Notes: generated by a model from the sequence alone, not told the origin. A stretch of 64,000 nt of DNA from B30-G6 sp964633115 (GCA_964633115.1 CAZWEO010000014.1:5661-69660); one strand, 5' to 3'. Shown: positions 17,417-26,894, counted from the stretch's first letter. A program made the numbers and translations.

Positions 17417-18583
17417 TTAAAGATTCTTCTCATACTCTCGGTCCATCTGCAAAGTGTCAATATCAGTTGTGGCTTCGCCTCTGGCTGCTTTAACTGTATC
17501 AATACCTCTACCGGTAACGCCCTTGCGCGATGCATAGGCCAGTGCATTTTCTTGCGTGATCAGGCCTTGTTCGTACAGACTAACCAGAAAATCATCAAAA
17601 GTCGTCATACCAAACGGTTTGCCGGCCTGCATAATTTCGTAAAAGGTTTTGCCTTCGGATTCACCCTGTAAAACAGCATCCTTCACACGTAGATTGGAAC
17701 CGAGGATTTCAAAAGCCGCCACTCTCCCGCCCCCAACCTTGGGAACCAGGCGCTGAGATACAATCCAACGGATGGTGTCAGCAAGCCGTATGCGAATCTG
17801 ATTTTCTTCTTCGATACTAAACATACCCAGTATGCGGTTGATGGTCTGGCCTGCATCCACAGTATGGAGTGTCGTCAAAACCAAATGGCCGGTTTCAGCT
17901 GCACTTAAGCCAATTTCTACGGTTTCACGATCACGCATCTCCCCCACCAGAATGACCTTGGGCGCCTGTCTTAGGGCCGCGCGCAAACCACCGGCAAATG
18001 TATCAAAATCCGTGCCCAGTTCACGCTGATTAAAGGTCGATTTCTTATGCGGATGTTGATATTCGATTGGATCTTCTAAGGTGACCACATGTACCGATTT
18101 TTTCTCATTGATCACTTCCAACATGGCCGCCAGGGATGTGGATTTACCGGAACCAGTAGCGCCCGTGACGAAGACAATGCCATTCATTTCCTCCGAAATT
18201 TTATAGAAAACTTCCGGCAATTCCATCTCTTTAATGGTGGGAACCTTTGATTCCAATTGCCGTAGAACCATGGAGTAATGTCCCTGTTGCGAAAACACAT
18301 TGACCCTGAAACGCGCTTTACCTGGCAGGCTGTAGGACAAATCGCAGGAACCACGGCTAATTAACGCCTCTGTCAAACGGCGATCTCGATTAACTATATT
18401 CATGGCCGCGATCTCAGTCTGAAACGGCGTGAGTGTTTTAATGGGCGGACTCATATCAACCGGTACCAGTTGACCGGCACTTTCAACCTGAAGGGGTTTT
18501 CCCACCGTAAAATTCAAGTCGGACACATTGGTATGTGAATCCAACATTCTTGTAAGCACATGATCGACTTCTTGCTTTCTCAT
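17417..18583 (-). CDS. PilT/PilU-type twitching motility ATPase
   Basis: This 388-residue type II/IV secretion ATPase is about 30 residues longer than PilT. Walker A GATGSGKSTSLAAML is near residue 144, the Asp box VVTLEDPIEYQH follows, Walker B is VILVGEMRDRET, and the His box is TGHLVLTTLHTVDA. These hexameric motors drive pilus retraction. The C-terminal tail (about residues 350-388) is not part of the ATPase fold. It is 50 bp downstream of pilT and probably co-transcribed. Which paralogue performs the main retraction role cannot be decided here. Confidence 0.88.
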   Translation of the reverse strand: MRKQEVDHVLTRMLDSHTNVSDLNFTVGKPLQVESAGQLVPVDMSPPIKTLTPFQTEIAAMNIVNRDRRLTEALISRGSCDLSYSLPGKARFRVNVFSQQGHYSMVLRQLESKVPTIKEMELPEVFYKISEEMNGIVFVTGATGSGKSTSLAAMLEVINEKKSVHVVTLEDPIEYQHPHKKSTFNQRELGTDFDTFAGGLRAALRQAPKVILVGEMRDRETVEIGLSAAETGHLVLTTLHTVDAGQTINRILGMFSIEEENQIRIRLADTIRWIVSQRLVPKVGGGRVAAFEILGSNLRVKDAVLQGESEGKTFYEIMQAGKPFGMTTFDDFLVSLYEQGLITQENALAYASRKGVTGRGIDTVKAARGEATTDIDTLQMDREYEKNL

Positions 18584-18632
18584 TTCAACACCTCTCCCTG
18601 TCTGGCCTTATCACTTATGGGATAAGGTTACA

Positions 18633-19715
18633 TCATGCTTCGGTAAAATCCGTCGGCGGTGCACTCAAAAGCGGGCGAAATTTTGCTTTGTCATTGGCTT
18701 TTTGATAGGCTGAGTCACCGGTAATCCAGCCTTTGTTGTAAAGTTCCATGATGGCTTCATCCAGTAATTGCATACCATACTTTTTACCGGTCTGGATCAT
18801 AGAATTTAGCTGGTGTGTTTTAGACTCACGGATTAAATTTCGAACTGCCGGCGTGGCTATTAATATTTCCAGCGCCGGGCACCTACCTTTTTGGTCCGAT
18901 CTTTTGAAAAGAACCTGGGCGATGATGGCACGAATACCATCTGACAGGGTTGATCGGATCTGAGCCTGTTCGGTGGCCGGGAATACCTCCACAATACGAT
19001 CAACTGTTTTGGCAGCACTGGTGGTATGCAGGGTGGCAAAAACCAGGTGACCGGTAGATGCGGCTTCTATGGCCAGTGAAATCGTTTCCAAATCACGCAT
19101 TTCACCCACCAGAATGATATCAGGATCCTCACGCAAGGCACCCCGCAAAGCAGCGCTAAAGGATTTGGTGTGAATACCGACCTCCCGGTGGTTGACCAAA
19201 CAAGACATGCTTTTGTGAACAAACTCGATGGGGTCCTCAACCGTAATAATATGGTCATGCCGGGTCTTGTTTGCCTCATCGATAATGGCTGCCAGGGTTG
19301 TCGATTTCCCGCTGCCAGTGGGTCCAGTTACCACAACGAGACCGCGGGGCAGGCTGGATAGTTTTTTAATCACTGGTGGCAGGCCCAATTGCTCGGCGGT
19401 CATGATGGTACTGGGGATTTCTCTGAAAACAGCGCCGACACCGTTTTTCTGCATAAAAAAGTTGGAGCGGTAGCGTGCCAAGCCTGGGATTTCATAACCA
19501 AAATCGATATCACCTGTTTCCTCAAACACCTTGATCTTATCCTCGGGTGTAATCTCGTACAGCATGCCCCTGAGATCATCACTTGTCAGTACCTTGAATT
19601 TAATGCGTTCAATATCGCCCCGGACTCTCAGAGCCGGCGGCTGGCCGGCCACAAGGTGGAGGTCCGAAGCACCCTGCTCATGCATCAGTTTGAAAAAAGC
19701 GTCTATTTTGGCCAT
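18633..19715 (-). CDS. pilT: Type IV pilus retraction ATPase PilT
   Basis: The 360-residue product has the PilT N-terminal PAS-like domain (GASDLHLVAGQPPALRVRG) and a RecA-like ATPase core. VVTGPTGSGKSTTLAAI near residue 130 is Walker A, ITVEDPIEFVH is the Asp box, DIILVGEMRDLETI is Walker B, and TGHLVFATLHTTSA is the His box. Bacterial PilT motors power twitching by depolymerising pili. The rest of the pilus assembly machinery is not in this window. GGAGCAACC precedes the ATG. Confidence 0.94.
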   Translation of the reverse strand: MAKIDAFFKLMHEQGASDLHLVAGQPPALRVRGDIERIKFKVLTSDDLRGMLYEITPEDKIKVFEETGDIDFGYEIPGLARYRSNFFMQKNGVGAVFREIPSTIMTAEQLGLPPVIKKLSSLPRGLVVVTGPTGSGKSTTLAAIIDEANKTRHDHIITVEDPIEFVHKSMSCLVNHREVGIHTKSFSAALRGALREDPDIILVGEMRDLETISLAIEAASTGHLVFATLHTTSAAKTVDRIVEVFPATEQAQIRSTLSDGIRAIIAQVLFKRSDQKGRCPALEILIATPAVRNLIRESKTHQLNSMIQTGKKYGMQLLDEAIMELYNKGWITGDSAYQKANDKAKFRPLLSAPPTDFTEA

Positions 19716-19834
19716 GGTTGCTCCTCACATTATGATGTAATAGCTGTTTCTAAACTTACGTAACATTTAAGATCGTTATGATGTACTGTGGCACCATCTC
19801 CAGCGGCTGTTTTTATGGGAGACTGAGTCTGCAG

Positions 19835-20134
19835 CTATACCAATGACATCGCCATCCGGTTCAAACTACTGACCAGGAAGGTTCGCAGAAAAATCACACC
19901 CATAAAAACTAAAATAGGCGAAAAATCAATCCCACCGAAATTGACCGGAATTCGCCTACGAATAGGATAGAGAATCGGTTCGGTCGCATTATGAATGAAG
20001 CGGACAATCGGGTTAAATGGGTCTGGGTTTACCCAGGACAGCACTGCCCGTGCAATTACAATCCACATGAATACGATCAAGGCGAGATCAAGTACCTTGG
20101 CGACCGCCATCAAGAAATAACCAATGATATACAT
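19835..20134 (-). CDS. YggT family integral membrane protein
   Basis: The 99-residue protein has two hydrophobic helices (about 5-28 and 72-92) flanking the family signature RAVLSWVNPDPFNPIVRFIH and TEPILYPIRRRIP. YggT proteins are associated with osmotic stress and cell-division gene clusters, and their activity is unknown. In many bacteria yggT is next to proC on the same strand; here the two are divergent and separated by about 590 bp. Confidence 0.9.
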   Translation of the reverse strand: MYIIGYFLMAVAKVLDLALIVFMWIVIARAVLSWVNPDPFNPIVRFIHNATEPILYPIRRRIPVNFGGIDFSPILVFMGVIFLRTFLVSSLNRMAMSLV

Positions 20135-20723
20135 GTAAAAACAATGCCCTTTCAGCTACTGATTTTATTACGTAAAATTAATTACATATTGAGCCATAAG
20201 TCAAGAAATTTCATTTCCGCAGCATAGCGCTTTGGGTGTAGAATAGCGCCTAAACCTGACTTATAGGGATAAGCATGAAGGCCTGGTGCTTAGTGATCAG
20301 CTCATAATATCAGACCTGGATTAATACCATACTAATCATAGCTTTCAGAATCGTGGTTTTGGCTTGGCAGTTTGTCACAATGTATGCAGACTTTGGACCC
20401 ATAAAAATATCTTGATTAATGTTGTTGCTGCCGATAAGCTACAAAATTTGCAATGGATCCCCATGGGTAAAACCGTGGTCCCATTAAAATACCCGTATTC
20501 GCCTTCAGTTAGGCTGCGGTTATCCGCCTTATCCGTGGGGTGACATCGCGCCGTAGCAATTAACTTAATTCTTTTGCATTCATCCACGGGCATGCCCATG
20601 GTCTTCTGCGAAGGCGGATAAAATGATGAAAAGGGTTGCCAATGTTAGCATAGTTCTGGAGCAACCTTAAGGAAATTTAAGTGACCAACAGAGATATCTG
20701 CTGGCCGAACAATAGGAGCAACC
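20135..20723. other. Intergenic region between yggT and proC, no assignable gene
   Basis: The interval separates two divergent genes and must hold their promoters, but no convincing pair stands out. A 74-codon minus-strand frame (20375-20599) encodes a Cys-containing peptide with SLTEGEYGYFNGTTVLPMG. It has no Shine-Dalgarno and no family resemblance that I recognise. It may be a decayed coding remnant or a non-coding structured sequence. Confidence 0.4.
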
Positions 20724-21575
20724 ATGTTAAATGGAAAGAAAATTTGTTTTATCGGTACTGGTAACATGGGCGAAGCCTTGGTAAGTGGTTTGGTCTCCAA
20801 TACTACCCAACCTGAACATATCATATGTACCGACGTTCGCGCAGAGACCCTCACGCGCATTGCGAAAACCTATGGCGTCAAAACCAGCACAGATAATCAG
20901 GCCGCAATTCAATGGGCGGACATTGTAATTTTTTCAGTCAAACCGCAAATTCTAGCCCAGGTACTCTCGCAGACAGCCGAGTGCCTGGACATGAGCAAGC
21001 TGATCATCTCAATTGCCGCCGGTGTTCCCCTGGCTGCCATCGAGGCCTGCACTCACAAAGAGCTACGTCTTATCCGGGTTATGCCCAATATTGCTGCTTT
21101 TGTAAAAGAGAGTGCCTCCGCCATCGCAGCCGGTAAGAACGCCGGCCCTGAGGATATTGACTTGGCAAAAGCCATATTCGATTCCGTGGGGGAATCTGTT
21201 TTCATCGGGGAAAACGATCTTATGGATGCCATCACTGGTTTAAGTGGGAGCGGCCCGGCATATATTTTTATGATCGTGGATGCCATGGCCGATGCTGGCG
21301 TGAAAATGGGCCTTTCCAGACAAGACGCCCTATTTCTATCCATGCAGACCGTTTTGGGATCTGCCAAGGTCTTGCTTGAAACCAAAGAGCATCCCGGAGC
21401 ACTTAAAGATCGGGTAACATCACCAGGGGGTACCGCCATTGCTGGTATTCATACTTTAGAAAAAGGTGGCCTGCGGACAACCCTGATTAACGCGGTTGAA
21501 GCTGCCACCAATCGATCCAAAGAGCTGGGGGAATTGATGATGAAGCATTTTGCCGAAAACGGAGCCAGGAAATAA
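20724..21575 (+). CDS. proC: Pyrroline-5-carboxylate reductase
   Basis: The 283-residue protein catalyses the last step of proline synthesis with NAD(P)H. The dinucleotide-binding motif is ICFIGTGNMGEALVSGL near residue 7. VIFSVKPQ and LIRVMPNIAA are conserved around the active site, and the C-terminal dimerisation domain contains the P5CR signature MDAITGLSGSGPAYIF and VTSPGGTAIAGI. AGGAGCAACC precedes the ATG. Confidence 0.96.
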   Translation: MLNGKKICFIGTGNMGEALVSGLVSNTTQPEHIICTDVRAETLTRIAKTYGVKTSTDNQAAIQWADIVIFSVKPQILAQVLSQTAECLDMSKLIISIAAGVPLAAIEACTHKELRLIRVMPNIAAFVKESASAIAAGKNAGPEDIDLAKAIFDSVGESVFIGENDLMDAITGLSGSGPAYIFMIVDAMADAGVKMGLSRQDALFLSMQTVLGSAKVLLETKEHPGALKDRVTSPGGTAIAGIHTLEKGGLRTTLINAVEAATNRSKELGELMMKHFAENGARK

Positions 21576-21661
21576 CCGTCTGACTCCTTTTTAATTGACT
21601 TTGATTAATGAACGACTAAATGAGTCTTGGTTATGGCCAAGCTTTAGAATAATTTAAAAAT

Positions 21662-22366
21662 ATGTTCGCTGATCCCGTATCATACTCAGCCGCGTTTGTG
21701 GCCGGGCTACTTTCGTTTTTCTCTCCCTGTGTCCTGCCACTGATACCGGCTTATTTCACTTTTATATCTGGCTCGTCTTTGGAAGAACTGACTGCTACAC
21801 ACAATGCCGCCATTCGCCAAAGAGTAATCGTGGCCACGCTCGCTTTCATCTTGGGTTTTTCGGTTATTTTCATTTTGTTGGGCGCATCCGCATCTCTTCT
21901 AGGTGGTTTGGCTCATAACTATCGCGGTTTAATCCGCATAAGCGGAGGCCTGCTTATTATTATTTTTGGCCTGCATTTGTTGGGTTTAGTGCGGATACCC
22001 TTTCTTGATTACGAACGCAAAATCAGGATTCAGAATAAACCGGTGGGTATATTTGGGGCCGTACTTGTCGGTATGGCTTTTGGGGCTGGTTGGAGTCCCT
22101 GTGCCGGGCCCCAACTCGGATCCATCTTGGCACTGGCCATGGGCAAGGGCACTATTTGGCATGGTGTCGGTTTATTGGGGGTTTATTCGGCCGGCATGGC
22201 GCTTCCTTTTTTGGGCATATCCGTATTCATTCATTACTTGCTGACATTCATCAGGAAATCCAGCCAGTTCATGCCCTTTTTCAATAAAGTAGCCGGCAGC
22301 ATACTGATTTTGATCGGAATTCTTCTTTTGACCGACAAGCTTGTTCTACTGAATGTGACAGGATAA
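21662..22366 (+). CDS. ccdA: Cytochrome c biogenesis protein CcdA (DsbD transmembrane type)
   Basis: This 234-residue membrane protein has six predicted helices and two cysteines in the expected places: SFFSPCVLPLIPAY in the first helix and GAGWSPCAGPQLGS in the fourth. The CcdA family moves reducing equivalents from cytosolic thioredoxin to the periplasm, supporting haem attachment to c-type cytochromes and thiol reduction. The gene is followed after 3 bp by a periplasmic thioredoxin-like gene, which is the likely electron acceptor. Abundant c-type cytochromes in this lineage (for example TmcA at 30081) fit that role. Confidence 0.93.
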   Translation: MFADPVSYSAAFVAGLLSFFSPCVLPLIPAYFTFISGSSLEELTATHNAAIRQRVIVATLAFILGFSVIFILLGASASLLGGLAHNYRGLIRISGGLLIIIFGLHLLGLVRIPFLDYERKIRIQNKPVGIFGAVLVGMAFGAGWSPCAGPQLGSILALAMGKGTIWHGVGLLGVYSAGMALPFLGISVFIHYLLTFIRKSSQFMPFFNKVAGSILILIGILLLTDKLVLLNVTG

Positions 22367-22369
22367 ACC

Positions 22370-22834
22370 ATGCAAAAACAAATCAGAATTCCTTTACTCT
22401 TTGTAATCTTTTTAGTTTTAACTGCGATTACCTTGCCATCCGCTAACGCGCGCAACCAGATTCAGTGGCGCTCCTATGAAGATGGTAAGTCATTGGCCCA
22501 GTCAGAAAGCAAGAAAATATTTTTGAATTTTCGCGCGGATTGGTGCACCTACTGCCTTAACATGGAAAAGAAGACTTTCACGGATGCCGACATTGTTGCC
22601 TTTCTAAATTCGAATTTTATCAACATTAAAGTCGATGTGGACCGTGAAAAATCAGTAGCCAGGAAATACAATATTCAACCGCTTCCGGATACATGGTTTT
22701 TAACGGAGACAGGCGATGTGATTGGCAACCGACCTGGATATCTTTCCCCCCAAGATCTTTTGCCACTGCTTCGATATATTCATACCGAAAGCTATCAGAA
22801 GATGAGCTTTAAGCAGTTCAAAGACAACCTTTAA
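22370..22834 (+). CDS. Periplasmic thioredoxin-like protein (DsbD gamma type)
   Basis: The 154-residue product has an N-terminal signal peptide (hydrophobic residues 6-24, then NARNQIQW) and a thioredoxin_7/DsbD-gamma-like domain. The active site is WCTYC in NFRADWCTYCLNMEKKTF near residues 54-61, followed by the conserved INIKVDVDREKSVARKYNI and cis-Pro region QPLPDTWFL. It probably receives electrons from the adjacent CcdA and reduces periplasmic disulphides. Start spacing of 3 bp after ccdA indicates one transcript. Confidence 0.88.
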   Translation: MQKQIRIPLLFVIFLVLTAITLPSANARNQIQWRSYEDGKSLAQSESKKIFLNFRADWCTYCLNMEKKTFTDADIVAFLNSNFINIKVDVDREKSVARKYNIQPLPDTWFLTETGDVIGNRPGYLSPQDLLPLLRYIHTESYQKMSFKQFKDNL

Positions 22835-22914
22835 CCGTCATTTTAAGCCTATTAAAAATCTCCGATAGCTAACTTATATTCACTCGGGTATCAAAATTTG
22901 GATTAATACTTGAT

Positions 22915-23225
22915 CATATCATTTATGGGCTGTTGGCATTGAGACTATTAGCGCCTAACAGCCTACAGTCTACAGCCTAAAATGCTATTGAAGCAGCCTT
23001 CAGCCTAAACACCCAACGTGGACAAGCCACAACCAAACAAGGCTAGAAACAGCAAATTGCAGAATGCAGAATAATGAATTCAGAATCTAGAAGGATGGAA
23101 GCGCTGTGCGCTGGCAATGATTTAAAAAGACCACTGAATAATGCCGGAGCGAAGCGACTCATTCCTTCGACATTCGATATTCTACATTCTGAAATCATCA
23201 TTCGCTTTTTGTTCTTTGAAAGGTG
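22915..23225. repeat. Degenerate short-word repeat island
   Basis: The gap after the thioredoxin gene contains TTAGCGCCTAACAGCCTACAG-type words, GAATTCAGAATCTAGAAGG and CATTCGATATTCTACATTC, similar to the islands at 9960 and 29340. No gene or terminator stands out. Confidence 0.5.
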
Positions 23226-23270
23226 TGCGTTTTACTGTCATTTGAACTTGTAAGTGACTAATAGCCTCAT

Positions 23271-23534
23271 TTATAGTCTATCGCCTCGCTGAGAAAACTT
23301 TCTTCTGACTAGCCGGATCGAAGTTGAAAGGATGACATATAAGCTCATAAGGATCAGGCCAAGGGGCACCCATATGTGGGAATGATATTCAGGATCGCTG
23401 CGAGTAACCCAAATGCCACAAAGACTGAAAAGGAATATCATCACCATCAGGATAATAACTACAACACAGCTCGCTTCCGTATCATACCACGGTGAGATCG
23501 TTTTTCGAAATAAGGGACTTCGATCAGCTTTCAT
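23271..23534 (-). CDS. Small two-helix membrane protein, uncharacterised
   Basis: The 87-residue product has two clear transmembrane helices (about 22-43 and 53-72) separated by a short loop with WVTRSDPEYHSHIWVP, and a basic C-terminus. The pattern PWYD...GI.V......Y....WVP.....S...I.ST.IRL is reminiscent of small uncharacterised membrane proteins in sulfate reducers. It is monocistronic with no adjacent partner, and no Shine-Dalgarno is evident. It is likely real because of its coherent membrane topology. Confidence 0.6.
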   Translation of the reverse strand: MKADRSPLFRKTISPWYDTEASCVVVIILMVMIFLFSLCGIWVTRSDPEYHSHIWVPLGLILMSLYVILSTSIRLVRRKFSQRGDRL

Positions 23535-23656
23535 GGCCGACGCTATAGCACGGGATCTTGATTCAAATCAAAATAAAACCGCACAGACCAGTATTATGGT
23601 TTAAATAAAAACAGACCGTTAAACGCCCTCCCAATGGCCCTTATACGGGCCGCCTA

Positions 23657-23704
23657 AGCACAAGATGTTGAATATTTATGTTGACAAATATCAATATCTT
23701 GTTG
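23657..23704 (+). promoter_or_regulatory. Pair of candidate NrdR boxes upstream of nrdD
   Basis: AGCACAAGATGTTGAA (23657-23672) and AATCAATATCTTGTTG-type sequence (23689-23704) each fit the 16-bp NrdR palindrome (ACACAATATCTTGTGT-like, in either orientation). They are separated by exactly 16 bp, so their centres are 32 bp or three helical turns apart, which is a usual geometry for this repressor. NrdR represses ribonucleotide reductase genes in response to nucleotide levels. The nrdR gene is not in the window. Confidence 0.75.
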
Positions 23705-23710
23705 TAAAAA
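23681..23710 (+). promoter_or_regulatory. Candidate nrdD promoter
   Basis: TTGACA at 23681-23686 and TAAAAA at 23705-23710 are separated by 18 bp. The element lies between and over the second NrdR box, so bound NrdR would block RNA polymerase. The leader to nrdD would be about 165 bases. Confidence 0.5.
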
Positions 23711-23880
23711 TGGTCCTATCCTTCAGTACCCCAACCAAGGTACGACGACTCCGAAACAACTTCAATTGATTTGCGGTACGATCATCGCAAGCAGCCGGTC
23801 ATGGACCACCTGCAATAACAATTGAGAAAACCGGGGATTTTTGGTCAGCACCCCATATAAACCGTTGGAAGGAATCACAC

Positions 23881-26094
23881 GTGTTCGAGACGATAAAAAA
23901 ACGAGATGGCAGAATCCAGGAATTTGATTCTTCTAACATCACTGCTGCCATCGCTAAAGCTGGAAAAGCAAGTGGAGAATTCTCAGATCGAGAAGCCAAG
24001 AAGCTGACCCTGCGTGTCCTTACGCTTGCGCATGAACTTCGATTGGGCCCGACTCCGGAAGTAGAAGAAATTCAGGACATCGTCGAGCGCGTTCTATTGG
24101 ACTCACCTTTCTATAAAACTGCCAAGGCCTACATTTTATATAGAGAGCAGCACGCCCAAATCCGCAGCATCGCCACCAAAGCCAATGTTGATTTGGTTGA
24201 ACACTATATCCAGAAACTGGATTGGAAGATTAAAGAGAACAGCAACATGTGCTATTCTCTGCAGGGCCTCAATAATTATATAAGCTCCGATATTACCTCG
24301 GAATACTGGTTGAACAGTATCTACCCACCTGAAATCAGGCGCGCCCATAAAAGTGGCGATATGCATATTCACGATCTCAGTCTCTTGTCGGTTTACTGTG
24401 TCGGTTGGGATCTGAAAGATCTCTTAATCAACGGATTCAAGGGGGTTGAAGGCAAAGTCGAAAGCGGTCCGCCCAACCATCTCAGATCAGCCCTGGGTCA
24501 AATCGTTAACTTTTTCTACACCCTCCAAGGTGAAGCAGCCGGCGCCCAAGCCTTATCCAATTTTGATACCTTGCTGGCACCTTTTGTACGGCATGACCGA
24601 TTAGATTATCAGGATGTCAAACAGGCTCTGCAAGAATTTGTATTCAATATCAACATCCCAACACGAGTCGGATTTCAAACGCCCTTTACCAACATTACCA
24701 TGGATCTTTATGTACCCTCAATCCTGAAAGACCATCCGGTCATTGTAGGCGGTAAAGAGCAAGACATGACCTATGCCGAATTCCAGTCTGAGATGGATAT
24801 GATCAATCAGGCATTTGCCGAGGTCATGATGGCGGGTGATGCCAAGGGGCGCGTTTTTACCTTCCCCATCCCCACTTACAATATCACGGCCGACTTTGAT
24901 TGGGATAATCCCAACCTTGATATGGTCTGGAAAATGACTGGCAAATACGGGATCCCCTACTTCTCCAATTTTGTCAATTCGGATATGTCGCCCGAAGACG
25001 CCCGCTCCATGTGCTGCCGACTCCGTCTTGATAATCGTGAGCTTCTCAAACGGGGTGGTGGCTTGTTTGGCGCCAATCCCCTCACGGGTTCCATCGGTGT
25101 CGTGACGATTAACTTGCCCAGAATCGGTGTTGCCTCGCAAAGTAAATCCGAGTTTCTAACGACCGTTAAAGAAAAAATTCTGTTGGCCATAGAAAGCTTG
25201 GCCATAAAACGCAAGGTACTAGAACGCTTCACCGATAAGAACCTGTATCCGTATTCTAAATTCTATTTGAGAGATATCAAAGAAGGCTCCGGTCTTTATT
25301 GGAAAAACCACTTTTCCACTATCGGCATCATTGGTATGAACGAGGCCTGTTTGAATTTTTTGGACGAAGGCATAGCCACTGAGAACGGGCAATCTTTTGC
25401 CTTGGAGGTCATGGACTATATCCGCAATCTCATCGCCGAGGTTCAGGAAGAAACCGGGGATATTTTCAATCTCGAAGCCACACCCGCAGAAGGCACCTCC
25501 TATCGATTGGCCATGCTGGACAAGAAACTTTATCCCGAAATCATATGTGCCAATGAAGATGACTATCACAATGGTGCAGCACCTTATTACACCAATTCAA
25601 CCCAATTACCGGTCAACTACTCCGATGATGTGTTTGAAACCCTTGAGTTGCAGGATCGATTACAGACCAAATATACCGGTGGAACTGTGTTGCACATATT
25701 CTTGGGCGAACAGGTAGATGATTCGCGGGTTACCAAACAACTTATTCGCAAAATTGCCAACAATTTCCATTTACCTTATTTTACACTTTCGCCAACCTTT
25801 AGCATTTGCCCATCCCACGGTTACCTCAAAGGCGAAAAACCAACCTGTGGCTGCTGCAGCCAGGAAACCGAAATCTATTCCCGCGTGGTGGGGTATCTAA
25901 GACCTGTCAAACAATGGAATCTCGGCAAGCAAGCTGAATTCAACATGCGTAAAACCTTCAAGGCGCTCGATCAGATCACTCCGCCCATAGAGCAGACGGC
26001 CCAAACTGATGGGATCAACGACACCGAGCTACAGCTTGACCAGGAGCGAACGCACCTCCACCAAAAAGAGTCACGACGACTTGCAGCCAAATAA
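23881..26094 (+). CDS. nrdD: Anaerobic (class III) ribonucleoside-triphosphate reductase
   Basis: This 737-residue glycyl-radical enzyme makes deoxyribonucleotides without oxygen. An ATP-cone regulatory domain occupies residues 3-95 (IKKRDGRIQEFDSSNITAAI). The barrel follows, and the C-terminus has the zinc-binding Cys cluster (SICPSHGYLKGEKPTCGCC). The glycyl radical site is RVVGYLRPV near residue 670. The start codon is GTG, preceded by GGAAGGAATCACAC. It is followed by nrdG and preceded by two NrdR-box-like sites. Confidence 0.96.
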   Translation: MFETIKKRDGRIQEFDSSNITAAIAKAGKASGEFSDREAKKLTLRVLTLAHELRLGPTPEVEEIQDIVERVLLDSPFYKTAKAYILYREQHAQIRSIATKANVDLVEHYIQKLDWKIKENSNMCYSLQGLNNYISSDITSEYWLNSIYPPEIRRAHKSGDMHIHDLSLLSVYCVGWDLKDLLINGFKGVEGKVESGPPNHLRSALGQIVNFFYTLQGEAAGAQALSNFDTLLAPFVRHDRLDYQDVKQALQEFVFNINIPTRVGFQTPFTNITMDLYVPSILKDHPVIVGGKEQDMTYAEFQSEMDMINQAFAEVMMAGDAKGRVFTFPIPTYNITADFDWDNPNLDMVWKMTGKYGIPYFSNFVNSDMSPEDARSMCCRLRLDNRELLKRGGGLFGANPLTGSIGVVTINLPRIGVASQSKSEFLTTVKEKILLAIESLAIKRKVLERFTDKNLYPYSKFYLRDIKEGSGLYWKNHFSTIGIIGMNEACLNFLDEGIATENGQSFALEVMDYIRNLIAEVQEETGDIFNLEATPAEGTSYRLAMLDKKLYPEIICANEDDYHNGAAPYYTNSTQLPVNYSDDVFETLELQDRLQTKYTGGTVLHIFLGEQVDDSRVTKQLIRKIANNFHLPYFTLSPTFSICPSHGYLKGEKPTCGCCSQETEIYSRVVGYLRPVKQWNLGKQAEFNMRKTFKALDQITPPIEQTAQTDGINDTELQLDQERTHLHQKESRRLAAK

Positions 26095-26169
26095 ATCAGC
26101 GACCATCAGTTGAGCTGGCCGTATGAGGATGGCCAATTGAGGAGCTTGAAACCTAAGTAGTCGCTGATT
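26094..26169. repeat. 76-bp inverted-repeat element, copy 2
   Basis: AATCAGCGAC at the left and GTCGCTGATT at the right are perfect inverted copies, with GTATGAGGATGGCC in the middle. Length, ends and centre match the element at 13927-14003. It starts on the last base of the nrdD stop codon. Confidence 0.8.
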
Positions 26170-26195
26170 TAAGCCCCATTCCTGCGACGGACAGC

Positions 26196-26894
26196 ATGAT
26201 TTTTGGCGGTCTCCAAAAACAGTCTCTCATCGATTACCCGGGTACGCTGGCCTGTATCCTGTTCACATCTGGCTGTAATTTCAGCTGCCCCTATTGCCAC
26301 AATCCTGATCTGGTTGGTAAGCCTGGCTCACATGGCCCCACACTGGCGCTTGAAGATGTTTATGCCTTCCTACAAAGGCGCCGTAAATTCCTGGAAGGCG
26401 TCGTCATTTCAGGGGGCGAACCAACCCTGCACCAAGATCTGGCAGCTGTTTGCCAAAGTATCCAGGGCCTGGGTTTTAAGATCAAACTCGACACCAATGG
26501 CAGTCATCCACAAGCTTTGGCCCAGCTCCTCCAAGACAAACTAGTGGACTACATCGCCATGGATATCAAGACCGATCCGACTGCCTATCCGATTCAGATA
26601 GCACCCCAAGGCCATACCGAAGTCATCCTGGAAAGTATTGCCTTAATTATGGCTTGTGGCCTGCCTTACGAATTTCGAACAACCTGCGTCCAGCCATTTG
26701 TGGATGAATCCAGCCTCGAAAAAATCGCTCGCAGTATCAAGGGCGCTCGCTGTTACGCCCTGCAGCTTTTCAAGGCTGAAAAAATCTTGTCGCCTGCTTT
26801 TTTCCAGGACCTTGCATCACCTTACTCGCGCGAGGATCTGAACCGATTTCAGACTTTAGTAGCTCCCTGGGTGCAAACCTGCATTGTTCGCTAA
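26196..26894 (+). CDS. nrdG: Anaerobic ribonucleotide reductase activating protein (radical SAM)
   Basis: The 232-residue radical-SAM enzyme carries the cluster motif SGCNFSCPYCHNPDL (CxxxCxxC) near residues 29-40. VVISGGEPTLHQDL is the SAM-binding GGE motif. It would use SAM and a [4Fe-4S] cluster to place the glycyl radical on NrdD. Similarity also extends to pyruvate formate-lyase activases, and the longer form seen here is the NrdG2 type. Its position about 100 bp after nrdD supports the assignment. An inverted-repeat element lies between the two genes. Confidence 0.92.
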   Translation: MIFGGLQKQSLIDYPGTLACILFTSGCNFSCPYCHNPDLVGKPGSHGPTLALEDVYAFLQRRRKFLEGVVISGGEPTLHQDLAAVCQSIQGLGFKIKLDTNGSHPQALAQLLQDKLVDYIAMDIKTDPTAYPIQIAPQGHTEVILESIALIMACGLPYEFRTTCVQPFVDESSLEKIARSIKGARCYALQLFKAEKILSPAFFQDLASPYSREDLNRFQTLVAPWVQTCIVR

